Below, one piece after another: positions 21,157 to 33,344 of a stretch of 64,000 nt of DNA. The notes under the pieces are model-generated. The model saw only the letters and a program-made list of their open reading frames with translations, ran no database searches and had not been told where the DNA came from. A program made the translations under genes and the position numbers. The stretch is taken from NCBI RefSeq assembly GCF_033115175.1, contig NC_084838.1, forward strand, positions 91,787,968 to 91,851,967, written 5' to 3'. The stretch's first letter is position 1; the number at the start of each line of letters is the position of its first letter. The DNA is from Lepus europaeus (lineage: Eukaryota > Chordata > Mammalia > Lagomorpha > Leporidae).

Positions 21157-21471
21157 TTTTTTTTTTTTTTTTTAAGTTTATTTCCATTTACTTGAAACTT
21201 AGAGTGAGTGAGAGAGAGAGAGAAAGAGAGAGAGAGATCTTCCATCCACTGTTTCTCCTCTCAAATGCTATCCACATCCAGGGTTGAGCCAGACTGAAGC
21301 CAGGAGCTGGGAACTCCATCCTGGTCTCCCACGCAGTGGCAGGCACCCAAGTGCACTCTGCCTTCCAGGGTACATTAGCAGGAAGCTGCATGGGAAGCAG
21401 GGGTGCTGAGGTCCATTACGGGATGTAGGCATTGCAGCGGCAGCCTGACCCTTGCAACACTGCACCTGCCC
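21157..21471 (-). mobile_element. CSINE, older
   Basis: The copy runs from TTTTTAAGTTTATTTCCATTTACTTG to CAACACTGCACCTGCCC. The GAGA run near 21205-21238 is expanded. Confidence 0.83.
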
Positions 21472-23384
21472 TGTGAGCCCCGCTGTGCAGAGGAGGGGGC
21501 AGAGGGTCTGTGAGTCACCTGCACTCACAGAACCCAAGTCTTTGCTCCTTGAAGCTTCGGGGGTGAGGACTTGGTGGGGCCAGAGCTGGCTTCTACGGTG
21601 AAGCACTGTCCCCGTGTTCCCCTGGGGGCTGCCCCGCTGGGCTGGGAGAGGAAAAGCAGTCACCTGGGCAGGGGATCCTTTGTCCTGCATTCCTGGAAGG
21701 GCCAAGTGGAGCAGGGGCTGCAACTTTCAGACCCCTGGGTGTGTGGGCTGCCCCTGAGTTGCCCGGCAGGATTCCTTCTCCAGTCCCACCTTGACCTTGG
21801 CTGAGGGAAGCCTTTCAGCTTAGAGGGCCTGTGCTGGCCCCGCTGCTGCCCTGGAATCGGGGCTTTGACTTGGAAGGGGTGGATTTGGGGGCAGAACCTG
21901 GCAGGAGGCAGGAGGCTGGCGGATGCTGTCTAGCATGTCCTGTGTGCCCCGTCAGCAGGGATGTGTATCCCGCTCTCAGGCTCCTGCCCTTGGGCTGAGT
22001 GCTGTGGTCCATCCTTGGGTCGAGTGTCTTCCATCTGGAGGGCGGAGTTGGTGCCCTGTGACGGAGGACCCGGCCTCTCACCCTGTCACCAACTTGAGCT
22101 GAAGACCGGCCCTCGCTGGGAGACAAGACTGATCCTGTAAAGTGTCAGACGTCCTCGCAGGGGCTTGTTCTGTTGGGCTCCAGGGCTTGTGGGGGCATCC
22201 TCAGAGAGCTCGAGAGCTTTGCCTGGCCCTTAGTAAGCCTGTGCCCGTGCCGGGCGTGACTCCGTGCAGGGCTCAGCTGGCCTCCCGGGCTCCCCGGCAG
22301 CTTGCTTGCCTCTGCCAGGGTGGGGAAATCGAACTTGTGTGTGAAGAGTTCCACTCCAGTTTGTACCTGGAGGTGAGCGAGCCCTGCAGGGGATCTGAAC
22401 AGACGAGGGACAGCAGGGGACAAGGGCTTTGACAGGGTCCCCCTGGCTGCTGTGGGGACAGAAGGGACCCAGAGTGGGGGCAGGAGACAGTAAGGATGCT
22501 GCTGCCCATCCAGGTGAGAGAGGGCGGCACAGGCGACAGTGGGCTTCTGGAAGCTCTTGGAAAGTGGAGTGGACCAGCCTCACGGGGCAGGGTTTGCCTG
22601 GTTCTTGTGTGCTCCTCCTCACCAGGGTCTTCGTGTCCTTCCTTGGAACTGAGTTTGCCTGTGTGTATACACCCAGCCCCACTCTCCTTGGGGCAGAGCC
22701 ACACGGAGGGGCCTGGGGACACAGAACGTGGCAGAGTGCGTGTCAGCAGTGCTGATCCTTGCGGGGTTCAGGCCAGCGCCAACACTGGAGTTTGGGTTTC
22801 CAGAGCCTCCGACGCGGAATGCTGGGGGGCAGAGGCCCTTCTCATGGAGATAGCGTGGTGACGTGTTTGGCAGTAAGGCGTCATCATTTCCATTCATTAA
22901 TTAAGTGGGTCTTTCCTCCCCTTGTGAGCTGCAGGAGCTCTGTAGGAGGAGGGGGGAGTGTCCTGTCCACTTCTAAGGGCAGAGCGGACGTCCCTGTGGG
23001 TTGCTTTCCAGAGGAGAGGTGTCCCGAAGGGAGTGGCTTGTGAGTGTCTACTCTGCTTCTCCAGAATGTGTGTATCTTTTAGAAACATTTTCGGCTGGGC
23101 AAGGGCTTGGTGGGAGCTTCTGGACTGCAGCCTGTGTTTCTTTGGTGTCACCCAAGCATCGGGTCGCTACGGAGGGTCTGGGATCTGGGCAGAGACTGGG
23201 GGTGCTTGCTGTCGACTCTGCCACCCAGGCACCCTCTTTTCCTGGTGTCTTGCACGTACCAGGTCCTTATCTCAGAAGAATGAAGAGATTTGGTGTGTGG
23301 GCCAGTAAATAGTGTTCCGCTTTGGAGTGTGCTTGGGGAACCTAACTCCTAAAACCAGACTGTGGGGGAAACAAAATTCATTAA
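21472..23384. other. Unique GC-rich intronic block
   Basis: About 1.9 kb has no recognised young repeat. The first 80 bases look weakly MIR-like. No conserved reading frame or splice-bounded exon was identified. Confidence 0.5.
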
Positions 23385-23706
23385 TTTTTTTTTAAGGATT
23401 TATTTATTTATTTGAAAGGCAGAGTGTGTGTGTCTGGGGGGGAGACAGAGGGAGAAGAAGAGAGAGAGATCGAGTTCTCCCGTTTGCTGGTTTACTTCTT
23501 AAATCGTTGCAATAGCCGGGTCTGTGCCAGTCCAAAGCCAGGAGCCATTAACTTCATTGTGGTGTCCTGTGTTGAATGGCGGGGCCCACACCCTCATGCT
23601 GTCTTCTGCTGCTTTCCCGGGGACATCAGCAGGACTCAAAAGGACTCGTATGGAATGCTGGTGTCACAAGCAACAGCTTAACCTGCTGTGCCCCAGTGCC
23701 AGCCCC
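23385..23706 (-). mobile_element. CSINE, older
   Basis: TTTTTTTTAAGGATTTATTTATTTATTTG through GCCCCAGTGCCAGCCCC. A GTGTGTGTCTGGGGGGG insertion sits in the GA-rich part. Confidence 0.85.
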
Positions 23707-24413
23707 AGTGATGCTTGTTTGAGATTCTTGCTGCAGGGGCAGGCACTTGGGTGTGTTGGACTCCTTATCATCTTCTTTGGCGTCCGTGGGCACTGTGGGT
23801 GGTGGCTGGGGTGGCTCACATCATGGCCCATCTTTCTCCGCATGCGCAGAGGCAGCCCTGCTGTCCTTGCTCCAGCCGGTGCCCTTGGCTATGCCACAGG
23901 TGGACACACTCACCTCCCACGCGGTACAGGTGAAGAGGTGGCGTCTGCCTGGCTTATGCTCTTCTGGCTCAAGGGCCTGAGCAAATACCAGGTGCTGATA
24001 ACAACTCGTGTCCATGGCTGCGACAGCGTGGCATGGGTGGGGACGTCGCAGAGGAGCGCTGCAAACCGTGCCGGGTGATGGAGGTGGTTCCCTTTCCAGG
24101 AGGCCCTGGGGCAGCTCCCTAGGGTCTCCCAGGGGCGCCTGTGTCGTGTCTGCATCTTCCCTCTCGGGCTCCATATTTCTGCTGGCCTGGATTCCTGGCC
24201 CCAGGGTGTGGTGGCGGCTGGGCTCCCCTGGCTGTGAGCTCTGTTTTGGGGGTGGGGTCTGTACACTTCTCCCCTGGACTTCCCCCACCACCAAAGGGCC
24301 GGGTCAACCACGGACGACCGTACTTAGGATCCCACCCGCGACTGGTTTTCATCTCAGAGCGTGTAGCTCCTTGTGGTATCTGTCCCGACAAGTGGAAAAA
24401 CCAGATCTTCATC
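23707..24413. other. Unique intronic sequence, no feature seen
   Basis: About 0.7 kb of GC-rich sequence lies between a CSINE and the poly(T) head of an antisense L1. I recognise nothing further. Confidence 0.45.
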
Positions 24414-24934
24414 TTTTTTTTTTTTTTTCTTTAATTGAGGCAAAATACACATAAAATTAGCCATTTGAAAGTGCACAGATTAGTGGCATTTAGTGCATTC
24501 ACAATGTTGTGCAACCATCGCTTCTGTCTGGTTCCCAAACATTTTCATTGCTCCCCCTCCCCCGCCCCCCATCCCCTGGCAACCAGCAATCTGCTTTCCG
24601 TCTCTATGGATTTATCTATCTTGGATATTTCGTATAAATAGAATCATACAATATGTGACCTTGTGTGCCTGCCTTTCACGGAGCCAAATGTTTTTGAGGT
24701 TTATTCGTGCTGTAGCCTGTACCAGTGTCTCCTTGATTTTTATGGCTGGATAATATTCCACCGTGGGATGGACCACACTTTATCCATTCATCGGCTGATG
24801 GACATTTGAGTTGTTTCCACCCGTGGCTGTTGGAAATGGTGCTGCCATGAAGACTATCTGTCTTTCTCAATTCTTTTGGGTATATATTTAGGAGTGGAAT
24901 TGCTGGATCATACAATAATTCTATTTTTAAGTGA

Positions 24935-25279
24935 TTTTTTAAAAAAGATTGATTTATTTGTTAGAAAGGCAGAGCAACAGAGAAAGAAGGAGAGAGGGAG
25001 GGAGAGAAAGAGAGAGGTATTGAGATATCTTCCGTCTGCTGGTTCTTTCCCCAAATGCCCACAACAGCCAGGGCTGGACCAGGCTGAAGCCAGGAGCTTG
25101 AAACTCAACCTGGGTCTTCCTCCTGGCTGGCAGGGACCTAGGTACTTGGGCCATCATCAGCTGCCTTTCATGGTGTGCATGAGCAGGAGGTTGGATTGGG
25201 AGTGGAGGATGGGACTCAATCCCAGGGATTCAGGGATTCCAAGCAAAGGTTTAATCCATTGTTCCTCAATGCCATGCCC
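24935..25279 (-). mobile_element. CSINE in antisense L1
   Basis: TTTTTTAAAAAAGATTGATTTATTTG through CCTCAATGCCATGCCC. A purine-rich run (GGAGGGAGAGAAAGAG) enlarges its 3' side. Confidence 0.82.
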
Positions 25280-25539
25280 ATATGCTTCCCTTTTTTGAGT
25301 AACCAACTAGCTGTTTTCCACAGGGGCCGCTTATTTTAAACTTTCATCAGCAATGTATGAATGTTCTAATTTCTCCACATTCTTGCCAACACTCGTTACT
25401 TTCCTAATTTTTTTTAAACCATAGCTGCCCCAGCAAGTGTGAAGTCAGATCACTGCGGTTCTGACTTAGCTATTGCTATTGACTAATGATTTTGAACATC
25501 TTTTCACATGCTTATTGATTTGTGTAATGTTTTCTTTCC

Positions 25540-25851
25540 TTTTTTTTTTTTTTTTTGAGACTTGTTTGTTTATTTACAAGGCAGAGTTACAGAGGGAGAG
25601 ACAAACAAACGTCTTCTATCCACGGATCCATTTCCCAAATAGGCCAGGCTGAAGCAAGGAGCCAGGAATTCCATCTGGTCTCCCACATGGATGCAGGGAC
25701 CCAGGCATCTGGGTCATCTTCCACTACTTTCCCAAGCGCATTAGCAGGGAGCTGGATTGGAAGTGGAGCAGCTGGAAATCAAACAGGCATTCACATGGGA
25801 TGCTGACATTGCAGGTGGTGGCTTAACTCACAGCACCACAGCGCAGGCTCC
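25540..25851 (-). mobile_element. CSINE in antisense L1
   Basis: T16-GAGACTTGTTTGTTTATTTAC through CACCACAGCGCAGGCTCC. The block after the GA-rich part is shortened, losing the usual GGCTGCAACAGCC phrase. Confidence 0.83.
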
Positions 25852-26337
25852 TTAAGAGTTTTATAACTTTGGCTCTTATATTTAGGTTTTTCATCCATGT
25901 TCAGCGTATTTTTGTTTACGACCTAAGGGAAGGGTCCAGTTTGGTCCATTTGCATATGGATAATCCATTGTCTCAGCAGCATTGACTGGGAACACTGTCC
26001 TTTGCTTATTGAATGGCCTTGTACACTTATCAAACTCTTTTGACCATATATATATATGAGTTTATTTCTGGACTATCAGTTCCGTTCCCTTGGTTTCTAT
26101 GTCTGTCCTTGTGCCAGTATCATACTGTTTTGATTACTGAAGGTTTGAAGGAAGTTTTAAATGAGACTTGTTATTTTTCAAGATTCTTGTGGTTCTTTGG
26201 CACCTGCAGCTCCACTAGAATCTTGGGATTTGCTGCTTCATTTCTGCAAAAAAGGCTGTTGGGATTTTGATAGGAATGCTGTTTAAGCTGTAGGTCCCTT
26301 TGGGTAGCATTGTCATCATAACAGCATTAAGGCTTTT

Positions 26338-26605
26338 GAAAATTATTTACTTATTTTATATTTGAAGGGGGGATGAGAGAGACAGACAGACAGACAGACA
26401 TCTGCTGGTTTACTCTTCAAATGCCAGAGCTAGGCCAGGACAAAACCTGGAGCCAGGAACTCCCACGTGGGTGACAGGGACCCACATACTTGAGCCATCA
26501 TCTGCTGCCTCCCTCTGCTTGTTTGCAGAAAACTAAAACTGGAAGTGTAGCCAGGACTCAAATCCAGGTGATGAGTGCCCCAGATGCCCGCCCCGGCATT
26601 AAGTC
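26338..26605 (-). mobile_element. Old CSINE with (GACA)n
   Basis: AAAATTATTTACTTATTTTATATTTG leads into (GACA)5 at 26381-26400 and then a diverged CSINE body. The head-side end is hard to place. Confidence 0.7.
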
Positions 26606-27296
26606 ATCCCATCCACAAACACGAGCCGCCTCTCCTTGCGTCTGTGCCGTGCTTATCTCAGCCAGGTTTTGTGGTTTTCACTGTGCTTGTCTTCACCTCC
26701 TCAGGCCAGTTTATTCCCCGGTGTTCTGTTCTTTCGGGTGCTGTTGCCCAGAATTGTTTTCTCAGCTTCTTTTTTAGACTGTTCATTGCTGGCACTTTTA
26801 TCTTTCTTTGTAATCGCCTTTGCACGTGGTGGCAGAATTTCCAGGACCATGCGTGTGCCAGGCGCCATCGCTCCTGGCATGCTCCCCTGGCATGCTGGCT
26901 TGGGTGTACCCAGAGTGCCTGCATGTTGTCTCTCTTTGTGAGTGTTTGTGGAGCCTCTTGCCTTGGTGCAGGGCTGAGAATTGTCTGGACACGTGCAGGA
27001 CCCAGGACTCCCTCCTCCCCTGACTGCGTCCTCCCGTTTTGGCTACAGGAGTCACTGTTGAGGAAGCTGTGCTGGGACGAGCCTAGGGCCCCTGAGAGCG
27101 AGGCGAGTGACCACCACTGCACTGAGCAAGCAGCCGCCATAGCAGGGAGGTCCAGGCCAGCCACAAGGTCCATCAGGCACAGATAGAACTCTTCGGAATG
27201 GCCTGGAGTTGGAGCTGGCCGGGCCAGCAGGGGAAGGCCCAGTGCGTGTTCTAGCCAGAGGGGCACGGAGGGCGGGATCCTGGGGCGCCTGCAAGC

Positions 27297-27394
27297 AGGC
27301 TGGGAAGGAGTGCCGCGGCCGTACTAAGGAGGCTGGGAAGGAGTGCCGCGGCCGTACTAAGCAGGCTGGGAAGGAGTGCCGTGGCCGTGCTGAG
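27297..27394. repeat. 33-bp tandem repeat, three copies
   Basis: AGGCTGGGAAGGAGTGCCG recurs at exact 33-base spacing three times. The first two units are almost identical, and the third has a few transitions. Confidence 0.95.
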
Positions 27395-27484
27395 CCCTGG
27401 ACCCCAGGGAAGCCACATCCTTTCTCATCCCTCACCCTACCCTCCAAGGTTGGAGACCAGAGTGAGGGCAGCAATAGGGCTGAC

Positions 27485-27545
27485 CCAGGGCCCTACCGCT
27501 GGTCAGTGTGGAGTGGGATTTGGACCCAGGCTGCCCATCAGAGGC
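27485..27545 (-). mobile_element. MIR trace, antisense
   Basis: GTGGAGTGGGATTTGGACCCAGGC matches the antisense MIR phrase around GGATTYGAACCCAGGC. It is short and diverged. Confidence 0.4.
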
Positions 27546-28785
27546 CACACAGAGCCAGGGTGGGTCTCGGTGGCTGGAGGGCCAGTGAGTCAGGATGGAG
27601 GTCATGAAAGCAGTACTGGGACAGCTGAAAGAGAACCTGTGGCCAGTGCACTGGTCTGGCCATCTAAGGTGCAGCCCCTCTGCCTCACGGAGGCTCCAAG
27701 GAGGAGCTGAGGCTGCTACTGAGGACAGGAGTGGGGTGCTGTGGGTGCCTCCTTGTCCTGGAGACTGGGTCCCCCATGTAGGGCCACCTGTGGGGCCGAC
27801 CACTGCAGATGACAGTGGGACATGCAGCAGCTTGGGAGCCTGGGGGTCTCGACGTGGCTTTGTGACTTGTCCTGAGAACAAGCTTCCCCCAGGGCAGCTT
27901 CTGCAAGGGACCTCCGGAAAAGCAGAGGCTGGAAGAGTGGTTGCATCCCAGGAATCCGGGTCTAGGCTAGAGGCAGCGTGGAGGGGGCGTGAGGGCCTTC
28001 CCTGCCGGTCCCCCTACCCCAGGGTGTCCTGCCATTGCTGGAGCGAGGCTGCAGGCTGAGCCAGGGATTTAGCTCGCACTTTCCTGCAGGACAGACTGAG
28101 ACCTGGAGTCCCAAGGTTCCAGCAGCCTGGAATCAGGCAGAAACTGCAGCCTGGGTCTGTCCATCTTTGGTGAACAGGGCTGGGGGTGGGGGGTGTGCGG
28201 CTTGTGGGAGCTCCCCAGGTTCTGAGGAAGAGGGAGACCTGTGGCTGCGTGCAGGCTCAGGTGGGCAGCATGAGGTTTGCTGTGAATCTCCGCCCACTGG
28301 AGTCGCTACACGTGAGGGTTAGTCAGTGCAGTCACTGTGGTGTCTTCTTCAAAGTGGACAAAGTGACCACCCCCACCCCCGGCTGTCTGGAACTGCGGCA
28401 CCTGCCAAGGTGCCTGTGCACTGTCTGTCCCTGGCACTGGGCACCCCTGGATGCCGTCCTCACAGCTGCTCCCTGGAGGGCCTCAGACCCAGGGCTGCTC
28501 AGGAGGAGTGAGCTGGGGTGGGAGTTCTGCAGCCTGCCACGTCCTCCTCTGATAGTGGGGCCACTGGCTTTGCCCCAGCCAGCTGCCCCACCCCCTCTAC
28601 TACAGCGAGAGTGCTGGCCGGTTGGGGACAGCTGCAAGACTTTCTCGTCACCCCTGGCTGTAAGTGGCGACTGTACGTCCTGCTCCAGGAATCCCTGAGT
28701 CTCATGCCAGGCTGGGAGTTGGGAGATTTGCCCATGCCTGGGCCTGGCTCCTCATCTGTCTGTCACCTGGCTGGTGACACTTCCC

Positions 28786-28862
28786 AAGCACCTTAGAGGA
28801 CTGGGCTCTGTTCTAAGCCCAGGGGGTGCAGCAGTGAGGCAGACGGCAGGGTCTCTGCATCT
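28786..28862 (+). mobile_element. L2 3'-end trace
   Basis: AAGCACCTTAGAGGACTGGGCTCTGTTCTAAGCCCAGGGGGTGCAGCAGTGAG resembles the L2 3' segment (AGCACCTACTATGTGCCAGGC...). It is an ancient fragment. Confidence 0.4.
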
Positions 28863-30783
28863 CTGTGAGACCCTGGGGCTGGGGCAGGGAGCGGCCCCAG
28901 GGGGCGGCACAGCCCTCACCACCAGCCACCTTCAGGAGCGCACTGGGGCAGCCTGGAGGTTGCCCTGAGCCTGCTGTGTGGGAGAAGGCAGGGCAGAGCC
29001 AGTACCGAGTGCGGGGGGAGGTGATGAGTGGCAGTTCACATTTTACCCCTGCAGCAGCAGGGCAGGGCATTCTCCAGTTTACGTTTGCAGAGTTCTCTCG
29101 GAGTGCTGTGGGAGGTGTGGATGGTGGGGCGAGAGAGAGACACCAGAGACGATGGAGTCCTAGGGTGAAAGATGGAGGAGGCCTGTAAGGGATGCAGAGC
29201 CCGGGACTGAAGGACGGCAAAGCCCTGGGTGCTGCACCTGCTCTGAGCCGCTTGGTGCCCTTGGAAGGAGGCTGTGGCTGCTGTTCAGCCCCAGGGTGTC
29301 ACAGCCCAGTGTTGGCCTGGGACTCATTCCACCCATCTGCCTTCCGGTAGCTGCGCCTCTGCCCCTCTGCTCCCACCCTGCCCCTCTGCTGCCCACCCCC
29401 TGACAGCCTTGGCCTTGAAGCACCTGCTCTACTGCTGTTAAGCACGAAGCCAAGCAGGTGGTGTGGGTAACTCCCTCTGATGTCACAGAGGCTGCTCCTG
29501 CTCAGTCTGCACCCAGCCACGTCTATGAAACCTCTGGCCCTGGCCCTGAAGGCAATGCCGGGGAAACCCGAAGGGATTTGTGTTTGAGGAAGCCCCTCTG
29601 GCGCTTGGGGTTGCTGGCTGAATGAGAGGGACCCCCGGGGGCAGCCGGGGGGTGGGGAAGCTTCACTCCGAGCTTGGGGCTCGGTGCCTTGCCACACCTG
29701 ACAGTCTCCTCGCTCTAGTTCTGTCTGTCTGCAGAGCAGCCGCCGGGCCACGGTGCTGGGAAGGGCCCAAGTGCCGGATTGACACCCGGAGAAGGGAGCT
29801 TAGTAAGCAGGCGGGTTGGGGTTCCATCCGAGGGAAGCCTTTGTAAGAACTGTAACAGGCCACAGTGGAGGGAGGCGTGTTCACGGCAGGCCCCGGGCCT
29901 GCACTGGAGAGTCGTCTGTGGCGGGGCTGCCCGTACACTGCCCCCACCCAGCCGAGCCCAGCAGTGCCACCCTGGGGATGACAACCTGAAGCGCCTTGGG
30001 TCATTGCTGAATCTCCCTGGTTGAGGGTAGGAAGCCACTAACCTTCTTCCAGATATGTTGCAACTGTATCTGGTGGAAAACTGATATTTAATTATTTATT
30101 TTGATGCACATTTATTTATTCGAAAGTTTTTAAATTATTTTGCAGAGGAAACACTAGCACAGATTAAAGAGGGAGTGGGGGAGGGAGCGAAAGACCGGGC
30201 CTGGTTTCCCCAGCCCTCTGCCTGGAACCCCCCGGCCCTCTGTCTGGAGCCCACAGGACTCTAGTCCCAGGGGCGGCTCATGGTCCCAAAAGCCCCCACT
30301 CACTTCCTGACGCTTCTGTGCCCTCCATCGGGCCATGGTGGCGCAGCTCTGGGGTGCGTGTGGCCTGTGGCTCCTTTTGCACTGTTATGTAGTCTTGCAC
30401 GGTGGGATCCTGGTCTGTACGTTTGTATGCACGTCTGCAAGTGTGTCTGCTGGATCCAGTCCAGGAAGTCAAGTTGCTGAGTGGAAGGAGTCAGCATCTC
30501 AGATTTTAAAGTCTGCACGCTGGGCAGGCAGCACACGTCCTGAACGTCTCAATCGGTATCAGTTCAACCTGGAAGGCGGAGAACAATGTCCCACCATCAT
30601 TTCAGCTTACTGAGCTCTCTCGCGTTGCCATCCTGTCTCCCTGCGGTGGTTGTAGGACCATGTCTATGGCCCCGATGCTTCTGTGGAGATAGGACGGGCA
30701 GGGTCAGTCCCAGAGGTCAGGGGATGCGGATGCTTCCTGCCTGCCCCCTCCTCCCCTCCCACCTGTTTGCAGAATGCCCCTGC

Positions 30784-30985
30784 CTTGTCCAAGACCCTCC
30801 GTGACGGCAGTCCTCCTTTGCTCCTTGTCCCAGACCCTCCGTGACGCAGTCCTCCTGTGCTCCTTGTCCCAGACCCTCCGTGACGCAGTCCTCCTTTGCT
30901 CCTTGTCCAAGACCCTCCGTGACGGCAGTCCTCCTTTGCTCCTTGTCCAAGGCCCTCCGTGATGACAGTCCTCCTTTGCTTTTTG
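30784..30985. repeat. 39/40-bp minisatellite, five copies
   Basis: CCTTGTCCAAGACCCTCCGTGAC and GCAGTCCTCCTTTGCT alternate five times. Unit starts are spaced 40, 39, 39 and 40 bases, because one G (GACGGCAG versus GACGCAG) varies. The fifth copy is the most diverged. Confidence 0.95.
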
Positions 30986-32295
30986 TTCCTCCCATTGATT
31001 TTAGAATTTTGGAGTTTTTCAGAGAAGGTGCAGACACATCTCCCCGTATTCCAGGCCCATTCCCCCGAGGGCTCACGTCTTGCACCACCACCCACGAGGC
31101 TGCGGGCCCTACCTGCAGGTCCTTCCTTAGCTGGGAGCCACCGGGAAGCTCGTGCACCTGTCCCCCATGGTCTTGGCCCCTCTGGGTGCTGTGGCACCTT
31201 CTCAGCCTTCCTGGCAGACATGAGCAGCGGCCACTCAGATCTGAGTGTCCTGCTGTGGTTTGAGTGCCTTTGAGGGGCTGCTTCTCCCCAGATGCCCTCA
31301 CCCACCTCTGGTGGTGGGCACCTGCTCCCAGCCCCAGCGTGGGCACCTGCTGCTTACAGAGGTTGCTGGGTCCAGCCAGACAGCAGATGGGGACAACCTG
31401 AGAGCAACCTGGCATCACCTGGCGAATGTGCGTGGGGGCCGGCTGCAGTGGTCTCTGTGACAGGCGCTCACTGGTGCGGATCTGCTGGGACGCTGCTCCC
31501 CGGGACCATTCTCTGTGCCGGCATCAGGTGCTAGCCACGGCCATGGTCACAGATGCTTTCTCCTGTACGTGGAAGCTTCCGGATCTCAGATATGCACTAT
31601 TGGAATTTTAAGTTCCTTTTTGGGAAGGACAGATGTAGTGAAAATGACCTTTGGAATCGCACCTCTGTTGCCCCGCAGGCCCTGAACCAGAGGTGTGTGC
31701 TGGGAGCACTGGGGGCATTTGCTCTAAGCCCCCTTCCCAGACGGGGAGCTGAGGCTGTGCAGTGGGTCAGGGCCAGGCGGGCCCAGAGTCGTCTCTGCAC
31801 CCGACATTCCTTCCTCCTGTGTGTTCTGGAGGAAATGCCCGCAACCAAATTCAGTTTCCGGCCTGTGAAGCCCACGGAGCCAGGGCAGGGTCCACAGGTG
31901 GGGTGCCCTTGGGGGGTTGGGGAAAGCTGAGCTTCTGTAGAACTGGATACCCTGCGCTCGCCTTTGCCCTGGGAAGGACCTCACCCCGCTGGCCTCTGTG
32001 GGGTAATCCGCACCTGCTACCTGGCTGTCTGGAGCACTGGGATCTCAGTGGAGTTCTTCCACGGCGCCCGCCCACCTGCAGGCCCCCACCACTCACTTGG
32101 CTTGCTGAGGTATCTTCCGGGTGCAGCGCAGGGACCAGACTTCCTCCTTAGGATTGCAGCGTGTGTCTGGAAGCTCGTGCCGATGAGAGGCATGCTGCCG
32201 TCTGTCTGTCCATCTGTCTCTCTGTGTGTTTACTGTGGGTTGTGGCTGGGGTGTCTTAGCTGGTGTCTGCTGCCTGCCTGTGTGCGAGGCCATGT

Positions 32296-32345
32296 CCCCA
32301 TTTTATAGATGAGAAGACTGATGCTCTGGTGGCCCAGGAGCCTTG
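32296..32345 (-). mobile_element. MIR trace, antisense
   Basis: CCCCATTTTATAGATGAGAAGACTGATGC matches the antisense MIR phrase CCCATTTTACAGATGAGGAAACTGAGGC. Confidence 0.45.
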
Positions 32346-32519
32346 GCAGACAACAGTGAGGTCAGAGGTGGTCAAGCACCAACAGATATCCTTGCAGTAG
32401 GGCCACTCCACCTGCCTGGTCTTGTATTGCCCTAGAAGCCCCAGCTGGCACTGGGGTGGGGGGCATCGGAAACCTGCAGCTACATCGCTACTCCAAGCCC
32501 TTGATTCTTTCTTTCTTTC

Positions 32520-32800
32520 TTTTTTTTTTTTTTAATTAAGGTTTATTTATTTGAAAGAGAGAGAATGGGATAGACAGAGATCTTCTATTGGATGGTTCTC
32601 TCCCCAAATGCCTGCAACAGCTGGGGCTGGGTCAGGCAGAAGCCAGGAACCCAGAACTCTGTTCACGTCTCCCCCTTGGGTGGCAGGGACCTAAGGTCAC
32701 CATGTGCTGCCTTCCCAGGCACGTGAGCAGGAGCTGGATTGGAAGCAGGGAAGCTGGGGACTCAAACCAGCACTCCCAGGTGGGCTGTGGGCATCCCTAA
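32520..32800 (-). mobile_element. CSINE, older
   Basis: A (CTTT)n run and T tract precede TTTATTTATTTGAAAGAGAGAG. The body ends near GTGGGCATCCCTAATCG, and the last bases of the head are lost. Confidence 0.8.
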
Positions 32801-33026
32801 TCGTGTGGCTTCCTCTTCAAGGGTCTGGGGCCGGGCCCACCTGGAGGCCCTGGGAGGGAGCAGCTCAAGCTACATTTGCCCAACAAGCTGCTATTTCCCG
32901 TCTTTGCTTTTCTTGTCCCTTATGGCTTTAAAAATGTTCAAAGAGCACATGCTAGAATGTTCTAGTTCTAGCAGGATCTGGCCTTGGGGATTAGCGTCCC
33001 AGTGATGCCAGGAGAGGCCTCCTTTC

Positions 33027-33344
33027 TTTTTTTTTTTTTTTCCCTGAAAGATTTATTTTTATTTACTTGAAAGGCAGAGTGACAGAAAGAGGGAGACAGA
33101 GCTTCCATCTGCTGGTTCACTCATTGCAACGGCCAGTGCTGGTCCAGGCCAAAGCCAGGAGCCCAGTGCTCCATCCAGGTCTCCCACATGGGTGGCAGGG
33201 GCCCAGGCACGTGGGCCATCTTCCCCTGCTATCCCAGCTGCATTATTGGGGCTGGGTAGGAAGCAGGGTACCCAGGACTTGAACTGGCACTCCTGCTGGC
33301 TTTGTGGGAGGCGGCTTAACCTGATGCGCCACAGTGCCAGCCTC
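33027..33344 (-). mobile_element. CSINE, full length
   Basis: T15-CCCTGAAAGATTTATTTTTATTTACTTG through GCGCCACAGTGCCAGCCTCC. Confidence 0.85.

Larger units (their letters stand above)
24414..26800 (-). mobile_element. Antisense L1 (L1M-type), interrupted by three CSINEs
   Basis: A T run (the reversed poly(A) tail) leads into GAGGCAAAATACACATAAAATTAGCC and GCATTCACAATGTTGTGCAACCATC. TTTTGGGTATATATTTAGGAGTGGAATTGCTGG follows. All of this is the well-known L1 3' end read backwards. ORF2-derived sequence follows, as far as TAGACTGTTCATTGCTGGCA near 26775-26795. CSINEs at 24935, 25540 and 26338 interrupt it. All frames are broken. Confidence 0.85.
26801..32505. other. GC-rich unique intronic block with ancient repeat traces
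   Basis: This is about 5.7 kb without any CSINE, the longest CSINE-free stretch of the intron. It contains two small minisatellites and weak L2/MIR traces, listed separately. An AT-rich patch at 30080-30145 may be a CSINE tail fragment. No exon is recognised. Confidence 0.55.

Noticed and set aside
30784..30985. Regularly spaced repeats resembling a CRISPR array
   Set aside because: The repeats are contiguous, with no unique spacers of constant length, and lie in a mammalian intron. The same applies to 27297-27394, 34890-35610 and 37720-38396.
30664..31305. Repetitive peptide encoded on the minus strand
   Set aside because: The repeats come from the 39/40-base minisatellite. The unit length change shifts frame between copies, so no conserved peptide is maintained.
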